Origin: Sphingobium yanoikuyae
Lineage (GTDB): Bacteria; Pseudomonadota; Alphaproteobacteria; Sphingomonadales; Sphingomonadaceae
Reading direction: 5' to 3'
Length of the DNA stretch: 64,000 bases
Assembly: GCF_013001025.1 (NCBI RefSeq)
Contig: NZ_CP053021.1
Span: forward strand, 992,001-1,056,000
Of this stretch, positions 57,011 through 64,000 are shown in pieces (within the stretch, counting starts at the first letter, position 1; the number at the start of each line of letters is the position of its first letter). A model generated the notes under the pieces. That model saw only the letters and a list, made by a program, of their open reading frames with translations, did not search any database and was not told where the DNA came from. Made by a program: the position numbers and the translations under genes.

Positions 57011-59362
57011 TTAGAGCTTGTAGCCCAGGGTCAGCACCCAGGAGCGGCCTTCGCCCGGATTGGCCCAGCCATTGTTGCGGATGCTGGTATAATATTTTTC
57101 GTTGGTGAAGTTCTGGACGTTGAGCTGGGCGGTCAGCTTCTCCGCGAAGGTGTAGGACAGCATCGCCCGGTGAACGAGATAATCGTCCGCCTTGTACATC
57201 GTCGCGGTGCTCGAATTGCTGAGGTACCAGCTGCCCTGATAGGTCAGGCCATAGCCCAGCTGCAGCCCGAAGGGCAGGGTGTAGGTGGTGAACAGGCTGC
57301 CCGAATGCTTGGGCGTGTTGGTCAGCGGATTGCCGGCCTGCGGATCGGACATGGCGCAGGTAACGGGCTGGGTCGCGCCGGTAGGCGTGTAGAACTTGCC
57401 CGGATTTGCAAGGCAATAGTCCGAAATGCTCTGCAGCACCTTGCTCTTGAGATAGGTGTAGTTGGCAAAGATCGTCCAGTTGGACGTGATGTTGCCGGTT
57501 GCGCCCAGCGTGATGCCGTCCACCTTGTTGCGGCCGTCATTGACGTTGAGGTTGCCGATCGCAGGATTGTTGCTGGCCACCGAATAATTGGTGCGCTTGT
57601 TGCGGAACAGCGCGGCGGTCAGCTGCAGGCCGTTGTCGAACAGGTCGATCTTGCCGCCGATCTCGAAATTTTCGGCCTTCTGCGGATCGACGCCACAGGG
57701 TTCGAGGCCAAGGTCGATTTGGTCGATCGACGCCGTGCCGCAGCCGGCTCGCACAGTGCTGGAAGTCGGCGTCAGGCTGTTGGCATAGGCGGCATAGAGG
57801 CTGGCATTTTCTGCCGGCTTGAACACCAGGCCGATGCGGTAGGAGAAGAGGTTGTCGGTCGCATTCTGCTGCGCGCCGGTGGTGTACGCGCCGCCAAGAG
57901 CCGGCGTCGCGATCGTGTCGGAGCGGAAGCGGGCGCGGTTATGCTCCCAGCGGATGCCGCCGTTCAGTTCGAGCTGGTCGACGATCTTTGCCGCGGCAAA
58001 GGCATAGGCTGCGAAATTGAACGTGTCGCCGACCTGGTGGCCCGACTGGATCGCGTTGACGGGACCGGTATAATCGGTCGGCACGCCGATCGGGATCGGG
58101 TTCAGCGTCGGGTTGGGCGTGGCGCCGCCCGGATTGCGTTCCACATTGCCGTTATCCAGGACATAATCTTCTTGCATCGCCGACGTGCCGATCACCAGCG
58201 TGTGGCCGCCCGGGATGTTGAAGGTCAGGTCGAGCTGGTTGTAGAGCGACTGGTTGTCCGAGTTGCGGAAGCCGCCGCGCGGACCGCTGGGATAATAATA
58301 GCCCGGCTGCTGGCCGGCGGCGCAGGCCGTGCCCGTCGCGCTGGTGCCGTTGGCAAGGCAATAGGCGCCCTGGGGCGGGTTCACCACCAGATCCTGCTGG
58401 ACATGCTGCCAGCGCGACAGGTTGCGCAGCGATACGGTGTCGCTGAACTGATGGTCGAAGATCAGGGTCGCCTGATCGACCGTCTGGTCCTGCTTGTCGA
58501 GATTGGGATAGCCCAGATAGCTGCTATAGGGCACGCCGGGCAGCGGGCCGTCATAGACCGCATTCTTGTAATAGGGCACGCCATAGAGCGGCGTGTTCTT
58601 GTCTTCCTGGTGGACGAACATCAGCGTGGCCGAGGTCGGGCCGTCGACGCCCAGCTTGACCGACGGGGCGACGCCCCAGCGCTCGTAACGGTCGACCTGG
58701 CGGGCGGGCACGTCATTTTCGTGATACATGGCGTTGAGGCGCACGGCGATCAGGTCGTTGACGCGGACATTGCTGTCGATGGTCGCGCGATAATACTCCG
58801 ACGTGCCGATGCCGCCCTGCACCAGCGTTTCGCTGTCGGCCTTGGGACGCTTGGTCACCAGGTTGATGTTGCCGCCGATCGCGCCCGAACCGCCATAGAC
58901 GGAGTTGGCACCGTTGGTGACCTCGATCTGCTCCAGGTTGAACGGGTCGGTGCGGCTATATTGGGCGCTGTCGCGCACGCCGTCGATGCTGATGTCGGTG
59001 TTGGCGCTCTGGCCGCGCAGGTTGATGCTGTCGCCATAGCCGCCGCCGCCTTCGCCCGCGCCGAAGGTGATGCCCGGAACGGTGGACAGCACGTCGCGCA
59101 GGGTGAGCAGATTCTGCTTCTGGATGGTCTGGTTGCCGATCACCGTGATGGTCTGCGGCGTGTCGAGCAGGGGACGAACATATTTGGGAGATTCGGGCTT
59201 TTCCACCTTGATGGAGTTGTCGTCGATCGCCGTGTCGGTGACCGTGACGCCACCCAGTGCCTGGCCCTGGCCATTATCCTGTGCGTTTGCGCCGGATGCG
59301 AAGGCCATTGCGCCGACGCAGCTCAGTGCGAGGAAGGATGGAGTGTTTCCATATTTCGCCAT
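57011..59362 (-). CDS. TonB-dependent siderophore receptor (Fiu/FhuE-like)
   Basis: 783 residues. Signal peptide (ending GANAQ), then a plug with TPQTITVIGNQTIQKQNLLT and NLRGQSANTDISIDGVRD, the siderophore-receptor pattern. GANSVYGGSGAIGGNINLVTKR is typical. A barrel follows, ending WVLTLGYKL. It imports an iron complex across the outer membrane. A TGCGA-N5-TCGCA dyad lies 40 bases before its start and may be a Fur-type operator. It is a single transcription unit. Confidence 0.9.
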   Translation of the reverse strand: MAKYGNTPSFLALSCVGAMAFASGANAQDNGQGQALGGVTVTDTAIDDNSIKVEKPESPKYVRPLLDTPQTITVIGNQTIQKQNLLTLRDVLSTVPGITFGAGEGGGGYGDSINLRGQSANTDISIDGVRDSAQYSRTDPFNLEQIEVTNGANSVYGGSGAIGGNINLVTKRPKADSETLVQGGIGTSEYYRATIDSNVRVNDLIAVRLNAMYHENDVPARQVDRYERWGVAPSVKLGVDGPTSATLMFVHQEDKNTPLYGVPYYKNAVYDGPLPGVPYSSYLGYPNLDKQDQTVDQATLIFDHQFSDTVSLRNLSRWQHVQQDLVVNPPQGAYCLANGTSATGTACAAGQQPGYYYPSGPRGGFRNSDNQSLYNQLDLTFNIPGGHTLVIGTSAMQEDYVLDNGNVERNPGGATPNPTLNPIPIGVPTDYTGPVNAIQSGHQVGDTFNFAAYAFAAAKIVDQLELNGGIRWEHNRARFRSDTIATPALGGAYTTGAQQNATDNLFSYRIGLVFKPAENASLYAAYANSLTPTSSTVRAGCGTASIDQIDLGLEPCGVDPQKAENFEIGGKIDLFDNGLQLTAALFRNKRTNYSVASNNPAIGNLNVNDGRNKVDGITLGATGNITSNWTIFANYTYLKSKVLQSISDYCLANPGKFYTPTGATQPVTCAMSDPQAGNPLTNTPKHSGSLFTTYTLPFGLQLGYGLTYQGSWYLSNSSTATMYKADDYLVHRAMLSYTFAEKLTAQLNVQNFTNEKYYTSIRNNGWANPGEGRSWVLTLGYKL

Positions 59363-59401
59363 TGTTTCAGAACCCCTTTCGATTGTTGCAGGGGCTGCTA
59401 T

Positions 59402-59416
59402 TGCGACCTATTCGCA
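59402..59416. promoter_or_regulatory. Candidate iron-regulator operator
   Basis: TGCGACCTATTCGCA, a perfect 5-bp inverted repeat with a 5-base spacer, at 40-54 bases upstream of the siderophore-type receptor. It shares the TGC...GCA outline of alphaproteobacterial iron-response sites, but the AT content is low. Confidence 0.4.
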
Positions 59417-59594
59417 TTGTCAATGCTATTGCGAGTGGATATCTGTTCGACGATGCTTTTTTGCTAAATGGTGTAAAAGTCGCACAGTTGGCAAAGTGGC
59501 TAAATGGCCGATGCATGGATCATGACGGCGCCATCAGCGGCGCGTGCCTGTCGGTGGCACCCGAACGCATTACTTTGTCGCGCGTGATGTTGCT

Positions 59595-60317
59595 TCAAAG
59601 GCGGTCGAATGCGCACAGGGTTGCCAGAACCTGCCGATTTTGCCGATCGGCCTCGAAATGGGCGAGGGCGGGGTCATGATCGGCGATCGCGTCGATGATG
59701 CGCAGACGACCGTGGCGCCATATGCTGATATCGAACATGGCGGCGCCGGTGCCGTCGCGCTCCACATCGCGCGCGCTCCCCAGCGCGACACGGGTCAGCA
59801 ACTCGAACAGGGGCTGGCTGACCATCTTGAACAATATGTCCTGCAGTTGGCCTTCCAACTGGCCGAGCCTGTCCAAGCTGTCGCACGCATCGATCTGGTT
59901 TCGCAGGTCGCGCAATTGCTTATGAAGGGCCTGGTCGTCGCATCGCGCGGCGGCGGCGCAGAGCCGGTTGAACAGTAGCGAGGTGATGTCGAGTATCTCG
60001 CGCCAGGAGCCCGGCTCGCCGCACAGATAGGCGCCCAGCATCCGTTCCAGATCGGCCATTTGCGGTCGTCGGCCATAATAGCCGCCGCCCGGCCCGCGCC
60101 GAACCTCCAGCAAGCCCTCATGCTCCAGGATGCGTGCAGCCTGCTGGACCGTGACGATGCCGACTTCAAGCTCGCGGGCAAGAGTTTGCAGTGAACCAAT
60201 CTGTTCGCCGGCCGGCGCGGCAAGGATGCGCCGGCGCAGGGCGTCGGCGGTATGGCGGACGATCTGCCGTTTGCCGATCGCCGGTTCCGTCAGGTCATTT
60301 TGCTGGATTAGGCTCAT
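59595..60317 (-). CDS. FadR-subfamily GntR transcription regulator
   Basis: 240 residues. The N-terminal winged helix is at about 25-80 (GSLQTLARELEVGIVTVQQA, then LLEVRRGPGGGYYGRRP). The remaining all-helical FCD-like domain binds an effector and possibly metal. It is divergent from the catabolic operon that begins at 60475, and the shared gap holds two inverted 15-base sites, one five bases from its own start. It therefore probably represses itself and the operon until an acidic intermediate binds. Confidence 0.9.
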   Translation of the reverse strand: MSLIQQNDLTEPAIGKRQIVRHTADALRRRILAAPAGEQIGSLQTLARELEVGIVTVQQAARILEHEGLLEVRRGPGGGYYGRRPQMADLERMLGAYLCGEPGSWREILDITSLLFNRLCAAAARCDDQALHKQLRDLRNQIDACDSLDRLGQLEGQLQDILFKMVSQPLFELLTRVALGSARDVERDGTGAAMFDISIWRHGRLRIIDAIADHDPALAHFEADRQNRQVLATLCAFDRL

Positions 60318-60321
60318 ATGA

Positions 60322-60403
60322 ATTAATGTGCATATTGATTGATATTTCGCAAGGGCGATACTGAGTGTGATCGCCTTGATGATCTAATAATATGCACATT
60401 AAT
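60322..60403. promoter_or_regulatory. Paired inverted operators of the GntR regulator
   Basis: ATTAATGTGCATATT at 60322-60336 and its exact inverse AATATGCACATTAAT at 60389-60403. Each contains AATNTGCANATT, itself a near-perfect dyad; the dyad centres are 64 bases apart. The first lies next to the GntR start and the second about 70 bases before the aldehyde dehydrogenase start. Confidence 0.85.
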
Positions 60404-60474
60404 ATCAATTCTAAGAGTCGCCGCCCGGTCCTGGAGCGGTGCCGCTGCGCTTGCCGCGCCGGAAGGAGAGAGCC

Positions 60475-61962
60475 ATGGCGTTCAGGGATCCCGTGACCGA
60501 CGCATTGCCGCGTCACCCCATCATCATTGGCGGACAGCGCGAAGTGCCCACCGGCCCGGCGCGCCACGCCCATGTCTATCCCGGCACCGGCAAGGTGACG
60601 CAGGAACTGGCGTTGGCAGATGCAGAGGATGTCGACCGGGCCACGGCCGCCGCGCGCAAGGCTTTCCCCGCATGGCGTGCGATGCCCGGCGACAAGAGGC
60701 GCGACCTCATGTTCCGCATCGCCGCCCTGCTGGAGGCCAAGTCGGCGGATTTCGCGCCGAGCCTGATCGCTGAAAATGGATCGGTGGCGATGGTGGCGCC
60801 CTATATGGGTTATGATGCCGCCCAGAAATTCCGCTATTTCGGCGGCTGGTGCGACAAGCTGCACGGGCGCACCATCCCGATGTGGGGCGCGCCGGCCCAT
60901 GATTATGTCAGCTATGATCCCTATGGCGTGATCGGCATCATCGTGCCGTGGAACGGGCCGCTGTTCGCCGCGACCATGGTGCTGGCACCGGTGCTGGCAG
61001 CGGGCAATTGCGTGGTGATCAAGGCGCCTGAACTCGCCCCCTACAGCGTCATGCAACTGGTCGAACTGCTGCATGAGGCCGGCCTGCCCGACGGCGTCGT
61101 CAATCTGGTCACGGGTGGCGCCGATGTCGGCGCGGCGATGGTCAGCCATCCCGGCATCGACAAGATCGAGTTCATCGGATCGGGTGCGACCGCGCGCCAT
61201 GTGCTGGCCAATGCGGCCCAGTCGCTCAAGCCCGTCGGCCTGGAACTGGGCGGCAAGTCGGCCGTGGTCGTGTTCGATGATGCCGACCTGATGCTCGCGG
61301 CGAAGAAGGGGCTGACCGGGGCGATTTCCTCCAATGGGCAGGGGTGCATCAATGGCACGCGGCTGCTGGTCCAGCGGGGCATTTATGACCGCTATCTCGA
61401 CCTGATCGGGGCGATGGCCGGTCATGTCCAGTCGGGCGACCCGTTCGATCCCGCGACGGTGCTGGGGCCGGTGATCAGCCAGAATGCGCTCGACCGGATC
61501 AGCGGCATGGTGGCGCGCGGCGTCGCCGATGGCGGCCGCATCATCGCGGGCGGCCAGCGACTGGACGGCGATTTTTCCGATGGCTTCTTCCTGCCGGTGA
61601 CGATCCTGGCGGACGTGCCGGACAAGTGCGAGATCGCCCGGAATGAGGTGTTCGGCCCGGTGCTGGTCGTGACGCCGTTCGAGGATGAGGATGAGGCGGT
61701 CGCACTCGCCAACGGCACCGACTATGGTCTGGGCGCTTATGTCCACACGCAGAATTTGCGCCGCGCCCATCATATGGCGCGCGAACTGCAGGCGGGCATG
61801 ATCCATGTGAACGGCGCAGGCGAGGCGATGCAGCCCAATTGCCCGTTCGGCGGCTTCAAGCAGAGCGGCCATGGCCGGCTCGGCGGGGTCGAGGGGCTGC
61901 ATGAGTTTCTCCAGCCCAAGAATGTCTGGATGAGCACGGCCGCGCCGGAGGGCGGGCAATGA
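60475..61962 (+). CDS. Aldehyde dehydrogenase family protein
   Basis: 495 residues. Catalytic Cys291 (SNGQGCINGTR), Glu257 (GLELGGKS) and Asn160 (VPWNGPLF) are intact. It oxidises an aldehyde to a carboxylic acid with NAD(P)+ in the cytoplasm. GGAAGGAGAG precedes the ATG. The stop overlaps the next gene by four bases. It is first gene of an operon controlled by the divergent GntR regulator. The aldehyde substrate cannot be told. Confidence 0.92.
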   Translation: MAFRDPVTDALPRHPIIIGGQREVPTGPARHAHVYPGTGKVTQELALADAEDVDRATAAARKAFPAWRAMPGDKRRDLMFRIAALLEAKSADFAPSLIAENGSVAMVAPYMGYDAAQKFRYFGGWCDKLHGRTIPMWGAPAHDYVSYDPYGVIGIIVPWNGPLFAATMVLAPVLAAGNCVVIKAPELAPYSVMQLVELLHEAGLPDGVVNLVTGGADVGAAMVSHPGIDKIEFIGSGATARHVLANAAQSLKPVGLELGGKSAVVVFDDADLMLAAKKGLTGAISSNGQGCINGTRLLVQRGIYDRYLDLIGAMAGHVQSGDPFDPATVLGPVISQNALDRISGMVARGVADGGRIIAGGQRLDGDFSDGFFLPVTILADVPDKCEIARNEVFGPVLVVTPFEDEDEAVALANGTDYGLGAYVHTQNLRRAHHMARELQAGMIHVNGAGEAMQPNCPFGGFKQSGHGRLGGVEGLHEFLQPKNVWMSTAAPEGGQ

Positions 61963-62765
61963 GCCTGTGTGATCCCGCAGCGCGCAGCGCGCTGGGCAGC
62001 AGCCTTCAGGCCGAACTGACCGGGCGGGACGATCCCGCGCCGCAATCACCGGTATCCGAGAGCTGGCGCGATTTCATCTATGCCGAAATCTGGTCTCGTC
62101 CCGGGCTGGATCGGCGCGCGCGCTTCCTGATCGCGCTGGCTTCAGCGGCCGGCGCCGATGCGCCCGCCGACCGGCTGGACGGCTATGTCCGTGGGGCACT
62201 GACGACCGGCGCGCTGACTCAGACCGAATTGCGCGAGGCGGCGCTGCATGTCGCGGTCTATTCCGGCTGGGACAAGGGCGGGGCGATCGATGCGGCGATC
62301 GATCGGGTCGAGGCAGAGCAGGGGCTGGCGCCGGTTCTTCTCGCACCGATCCGAGCCGAACCTTGGGATGCGCAGCAGCGCATGGAACAGGGCTTTGCCG
62401 AATTTCGCGCGGTGATGACCTTTGACGGCCCGCACGTCGGCAACGGCCTGCCTTATTTGCAGGATGGCATATTGAACTTCGTGTTCGGCGAAATGTGGGG
62501 CCGGCCGGGCCTCGATCAGCGGTCGCGCCGCTTCCTCACGCTGGTGGGCGTCGCAGATTCCGCTGCCACCGTGCCGATCGCCAGCCATTTCCATGCTGCG
62601 ATGGCGAGCGGCAATTGCACCGCCGCCGAACTCAACGAATTCGTCCTCCAATATGCGGTCCATGCCGGCTGGCCCAAGGCGTCGGTGATCCAGGGCGTGG
62701 TGCTGGAAATGGCGGGGAAGGTCGCCAAGGGCCTGGCCTGGAACGAGCGGGAGGAAGGGCGATGA
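61959..62765 (+). CDS. Double carboxymuconolactone decarboxylase-domain protein
   Basis: 268 residues. Two similar CMD domains in tandem (about 30-120 and 160-260), each with EIWSRPGLDRRAR or EMWGRPGLDQRSR, then HVAVYSGWDKG or QYAVHAGWPKA. No CxxC peroxidase pair is present, so it resembles the PcaC type rather than AhpD. Such proteins decarboxylate lactones from aromatic breakdown or act as accessory enzymes. The four-base ATGA overlaps join it to both neighbours. Confidence 0.85.
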   Translation: MSLCDPAARSALGSSLQAELTGRDDPAPQSPVSESWRDFIYAEIWSRPGLDRRARFLIALASAAGADAPADRLDGYVRGALTTGALTQTELREAALHVAVYSGWDKGGAIDAAIDRVEAEQGLAPVLLAPIRAEPWDAQQRMEQGFAEFRAVMTFDGPHVGNGLPYLQDGILNFVFGEMWGRPGLDQRSRRFLTLVGVADSAATVPIASHFHAAMASGNCTAAELNEFVLQYAVHAGWPKASVIQGVVLEMAGKVAKGLAWNEREEGR

Positions 62766-63517
62766 GCATCGCGATCGACATGCACGGCAAGTTGGCGCTG
62801 GTGACCGGGGCAGCCTCGGGCCTTGGCCGCGCGACGGCGGTGAAACTGGCACAGGCTGGTGCCCGGCTGTGGCTGGTGGACGTCAATGCGGAAGGGTTGG
62901 CCGAAACCCTGAGCCTGCTTCCTGAGGGCGAGTATCAGACGGCGGTTGTCGATCTGGCCGATGCTGATGCTTGCCGGGCCACCGTCGATGCCGCTGTCGC
63001 CCATTTCGGCCAGCTTGATGCGCTGTGTAATGTCGCTGGCCTCATCTATCTCGCCAAGAGCCCCGACATGCCCCAGCTGCTTTGGGACAAGACGCTGGCG
63101 GTCAACCTCACCGCGCCCTTCCTGTTGTCGCAGGCAGCGATCCCGCATCTGCTGAAGGTCAATGGCGCGATCGTGAATGTCGTGTCCTCCGCCGCCTTCA
63201 TCGGGGAAGCCTATGCGGCCGCTTATTGCGCGTCGAAAGCCGGCCTCCTCAACCTCACCAAGGCAATGGCGATGGAGTATCAGAAGCAGCCGATCCGTAT
63301 CAACGCCGTCGCGCCCGGTGGCATGATCACCAACATCGCCACCAATTTCCGGCCGCCCGAAGGCTGCGACTTCGAATTGCTCAAGCGCTTTTCCGGCATG
63401 CGCGGCACGGTCGAGGTCGATGATGTCGCCGACATGGTCGCACTGCTTGCCTCGCCGGCAGGACGTGGCTTCCATGGCAATTGCATCTCGATCGATGCCG
63501 GGATAACCGCAGGATGA
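62762..63517 (+). CDS. Short-chain dehydrogenase
   Basis: 251 residues, SDR. TGAASGLG near residue 16, CNVAG instead of NNAG, and YCASKAG with the catalytic Tyr and Lys. NAVAPGGMITNIA is typical. It oxidises or reduces an alcohol/ketone with NAD(P). The third operon gene, four-base overlaps at both ends. Asp following the second beta strand (LVDVNAEG) favours NAD. Confidence 0.9.
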   Translation: MSIAIDMHGKLALVTGAASGLGRATAVKLAQAGARLWLVDVNAEGLAETLSLLPEGEYQTAVVDLADADACRATVDAAVAHFGQLDALCNVAGLIYLAKSPDMPQLLWDKTLAVNLTAPFLLSQAAIPHLLKVNGAIVNVVSSAAFIGEAYAAAYCASKAGLLNLTKAMAMEYQKQPIRINAVAPGGMITNIATNFRPPEGCDFELLKRFSGMRGTVEVDDVADMVALLASPAGRGFHGNCISIDAGITAG

Positions 63518-64000
63518 GCGGGATGGAACGGATCGGCTTCATCGGCCTGGGTAGCCAGGGCGGTCCCATAGCCGAACGGATCGCGGCCGCCGGCTATCCG
63601 CTCACGCTCTGGGCCCGCCGCTCGGATGCGCTGGCGCCCTTTCTCGAAAAGGGCGCCACAGCAGCGCCGGACATCGCGACATTGGGAGCGACCTGCGATC
63701 ATGTCGGCATCTGCGTCGTCGATGACGCCGGCGTGGCCGAGATCGTCGGACAATTGCTGCTGGCGATGCGACCGGGCAGCCGCATCGTCATTCATTCGAC
63801 GATATTGCCCGACCATTGCGTCACACTGGCCGATCGCTGCGCGGAACGCGGTATCGTCTTCCTCGATGCGCCGGTCAGCGGCGGAGGCCCGGCCGCGGCG
63901 GCCGGCACCTTGACCCTGATGTGTGGCGGTGCGGTCGATGTTTTCGAGGCCGCCCGGCCGGTGCTGGAAAGCTTTGCCAGTCTGATCGTGCGGATGGGCG
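63514..64000 (+). CDS. 3-hydroxyisobutyrate dehydrogenase family, N-terminal part (cut by window edge)
   Basis: 162 codons seen, gene continues to the right. GFIGLGSQGGPIAERI is the NAD motif of beta-hydroxyacid dehydrogenases, and DAPVSGGGPAAAAGTL near residue 122 is their substrate signature. It oxidises a 3-hydroxy acid to its semialdehyde, which the aldehyde dehydrogenase of the same operon could then take. ATGA overlap with the SDR gene. Confidence 0.9.
   Translation, partial: MSGMERIGFIGLGSQGGPIAERIAAAGYPLTLWARRSDALAPFLEKGATAAPDIATLGATCDHVGICVVDDAGVAEIVGQLLLAMRPGSRIVIHSTILPDHCVTLADRCAERGIVFLDAPVSGGGPAAAAGTLTLMCGGAVDVFEAARPVLESFASLIVRMG

Overview
The window is high-GC bacterial chromosome, very probably from a sphingomonad (Alphaproteobacteria, Sphingomonadaceae; Sphingobium or Sphingomonas-like). 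This rests on protein content, not on a database search. The signs are an Entner-Doudoroff glucose operon (zwf-edd-glk), two large TonB-dependent receptors, RcnB-type small secreted proteins, a PEP-CTERM anchored protein, and many 4-bp ATGA/GTGA gene overlaps. No CRISPR array, transposase, prophage or rRNA was seen. One tRNA gene (tRNA-Leu, anticodon CAA) is present.

Layout. 0-3.4 kb: zwf-edd-glk on the minus strand. 3.6-8.4 kb: mixed small genes, namely a MerC-family membrane protein behind a Zur-like operator, an S41 protease lipoprotein, an HNH protein, an ArsR/SdpI-like pair, a HEPN-like protein in lower-GC DNA, and tRNA-Leu. 8.5-21.4 kb: core metabolism, with an aminotransferase, galE-ybaK-pgl, fadA-fadB behind a perfect dyad operator, a phosphoesterase, an MFS exporter, and folE followed by a pteridine-reductase-like SDR. 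21.7-28.7 kb: a TonB receptor joined to a periplasmic M19 dipeptidase, a methyltransferase and a two-gene ABC exporter. 29-37.4 kb: MATE and DUF808 membrane proteins, a decayed LysR gene, rpsF-rpsR-rplI, a GntP permease and a CPBP protease. 37.5-42.4 kb: a complete tripartite MacAB-TolC-type efflux operon. 42.6-49.3 kb: fatty acid synthesis (fabD, a crotonase, fabG, acpP, fabF) and mltG. 49.3-50.4 kb: metA behind a SAM-I/IV-like riboswitch. 50.4-56.9 kb: a 2H phosphoesterase that may start at CTG, a large palindromic repeat, an orphan ferredoxin reductase, an MreB paralogue and a PEP-CTERM protein. 57-64 kb: a siderophore-type TonB receptor, then a FadR/GntR regulator divergent from a catabolic operon (aldehyde dehydrogenase, double-CMD protein, SDR, 3-hydroxyisobutyrate dehydrogenase family) that runs off the window.

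How the genes work together. Glucose 6-phosphate is oxidised by Zwf, Pgl and Edd, with glucokinase supplying substrate. Fatty acids are made by FabD/FabG/AcpP/FabF and broken down by FadA/FadB. The TonB receptor-dipeptidase pair looks like an uptake-and-cleave unit for a small peptide-like compound. The least familiar units are the GntR-controlled operon at the right edge, whose two 15-bp inverted operators are clear in the sequence, and the metA leader, where an 11-bp long-range pairing could couple SAM sensing to the ribosome site.
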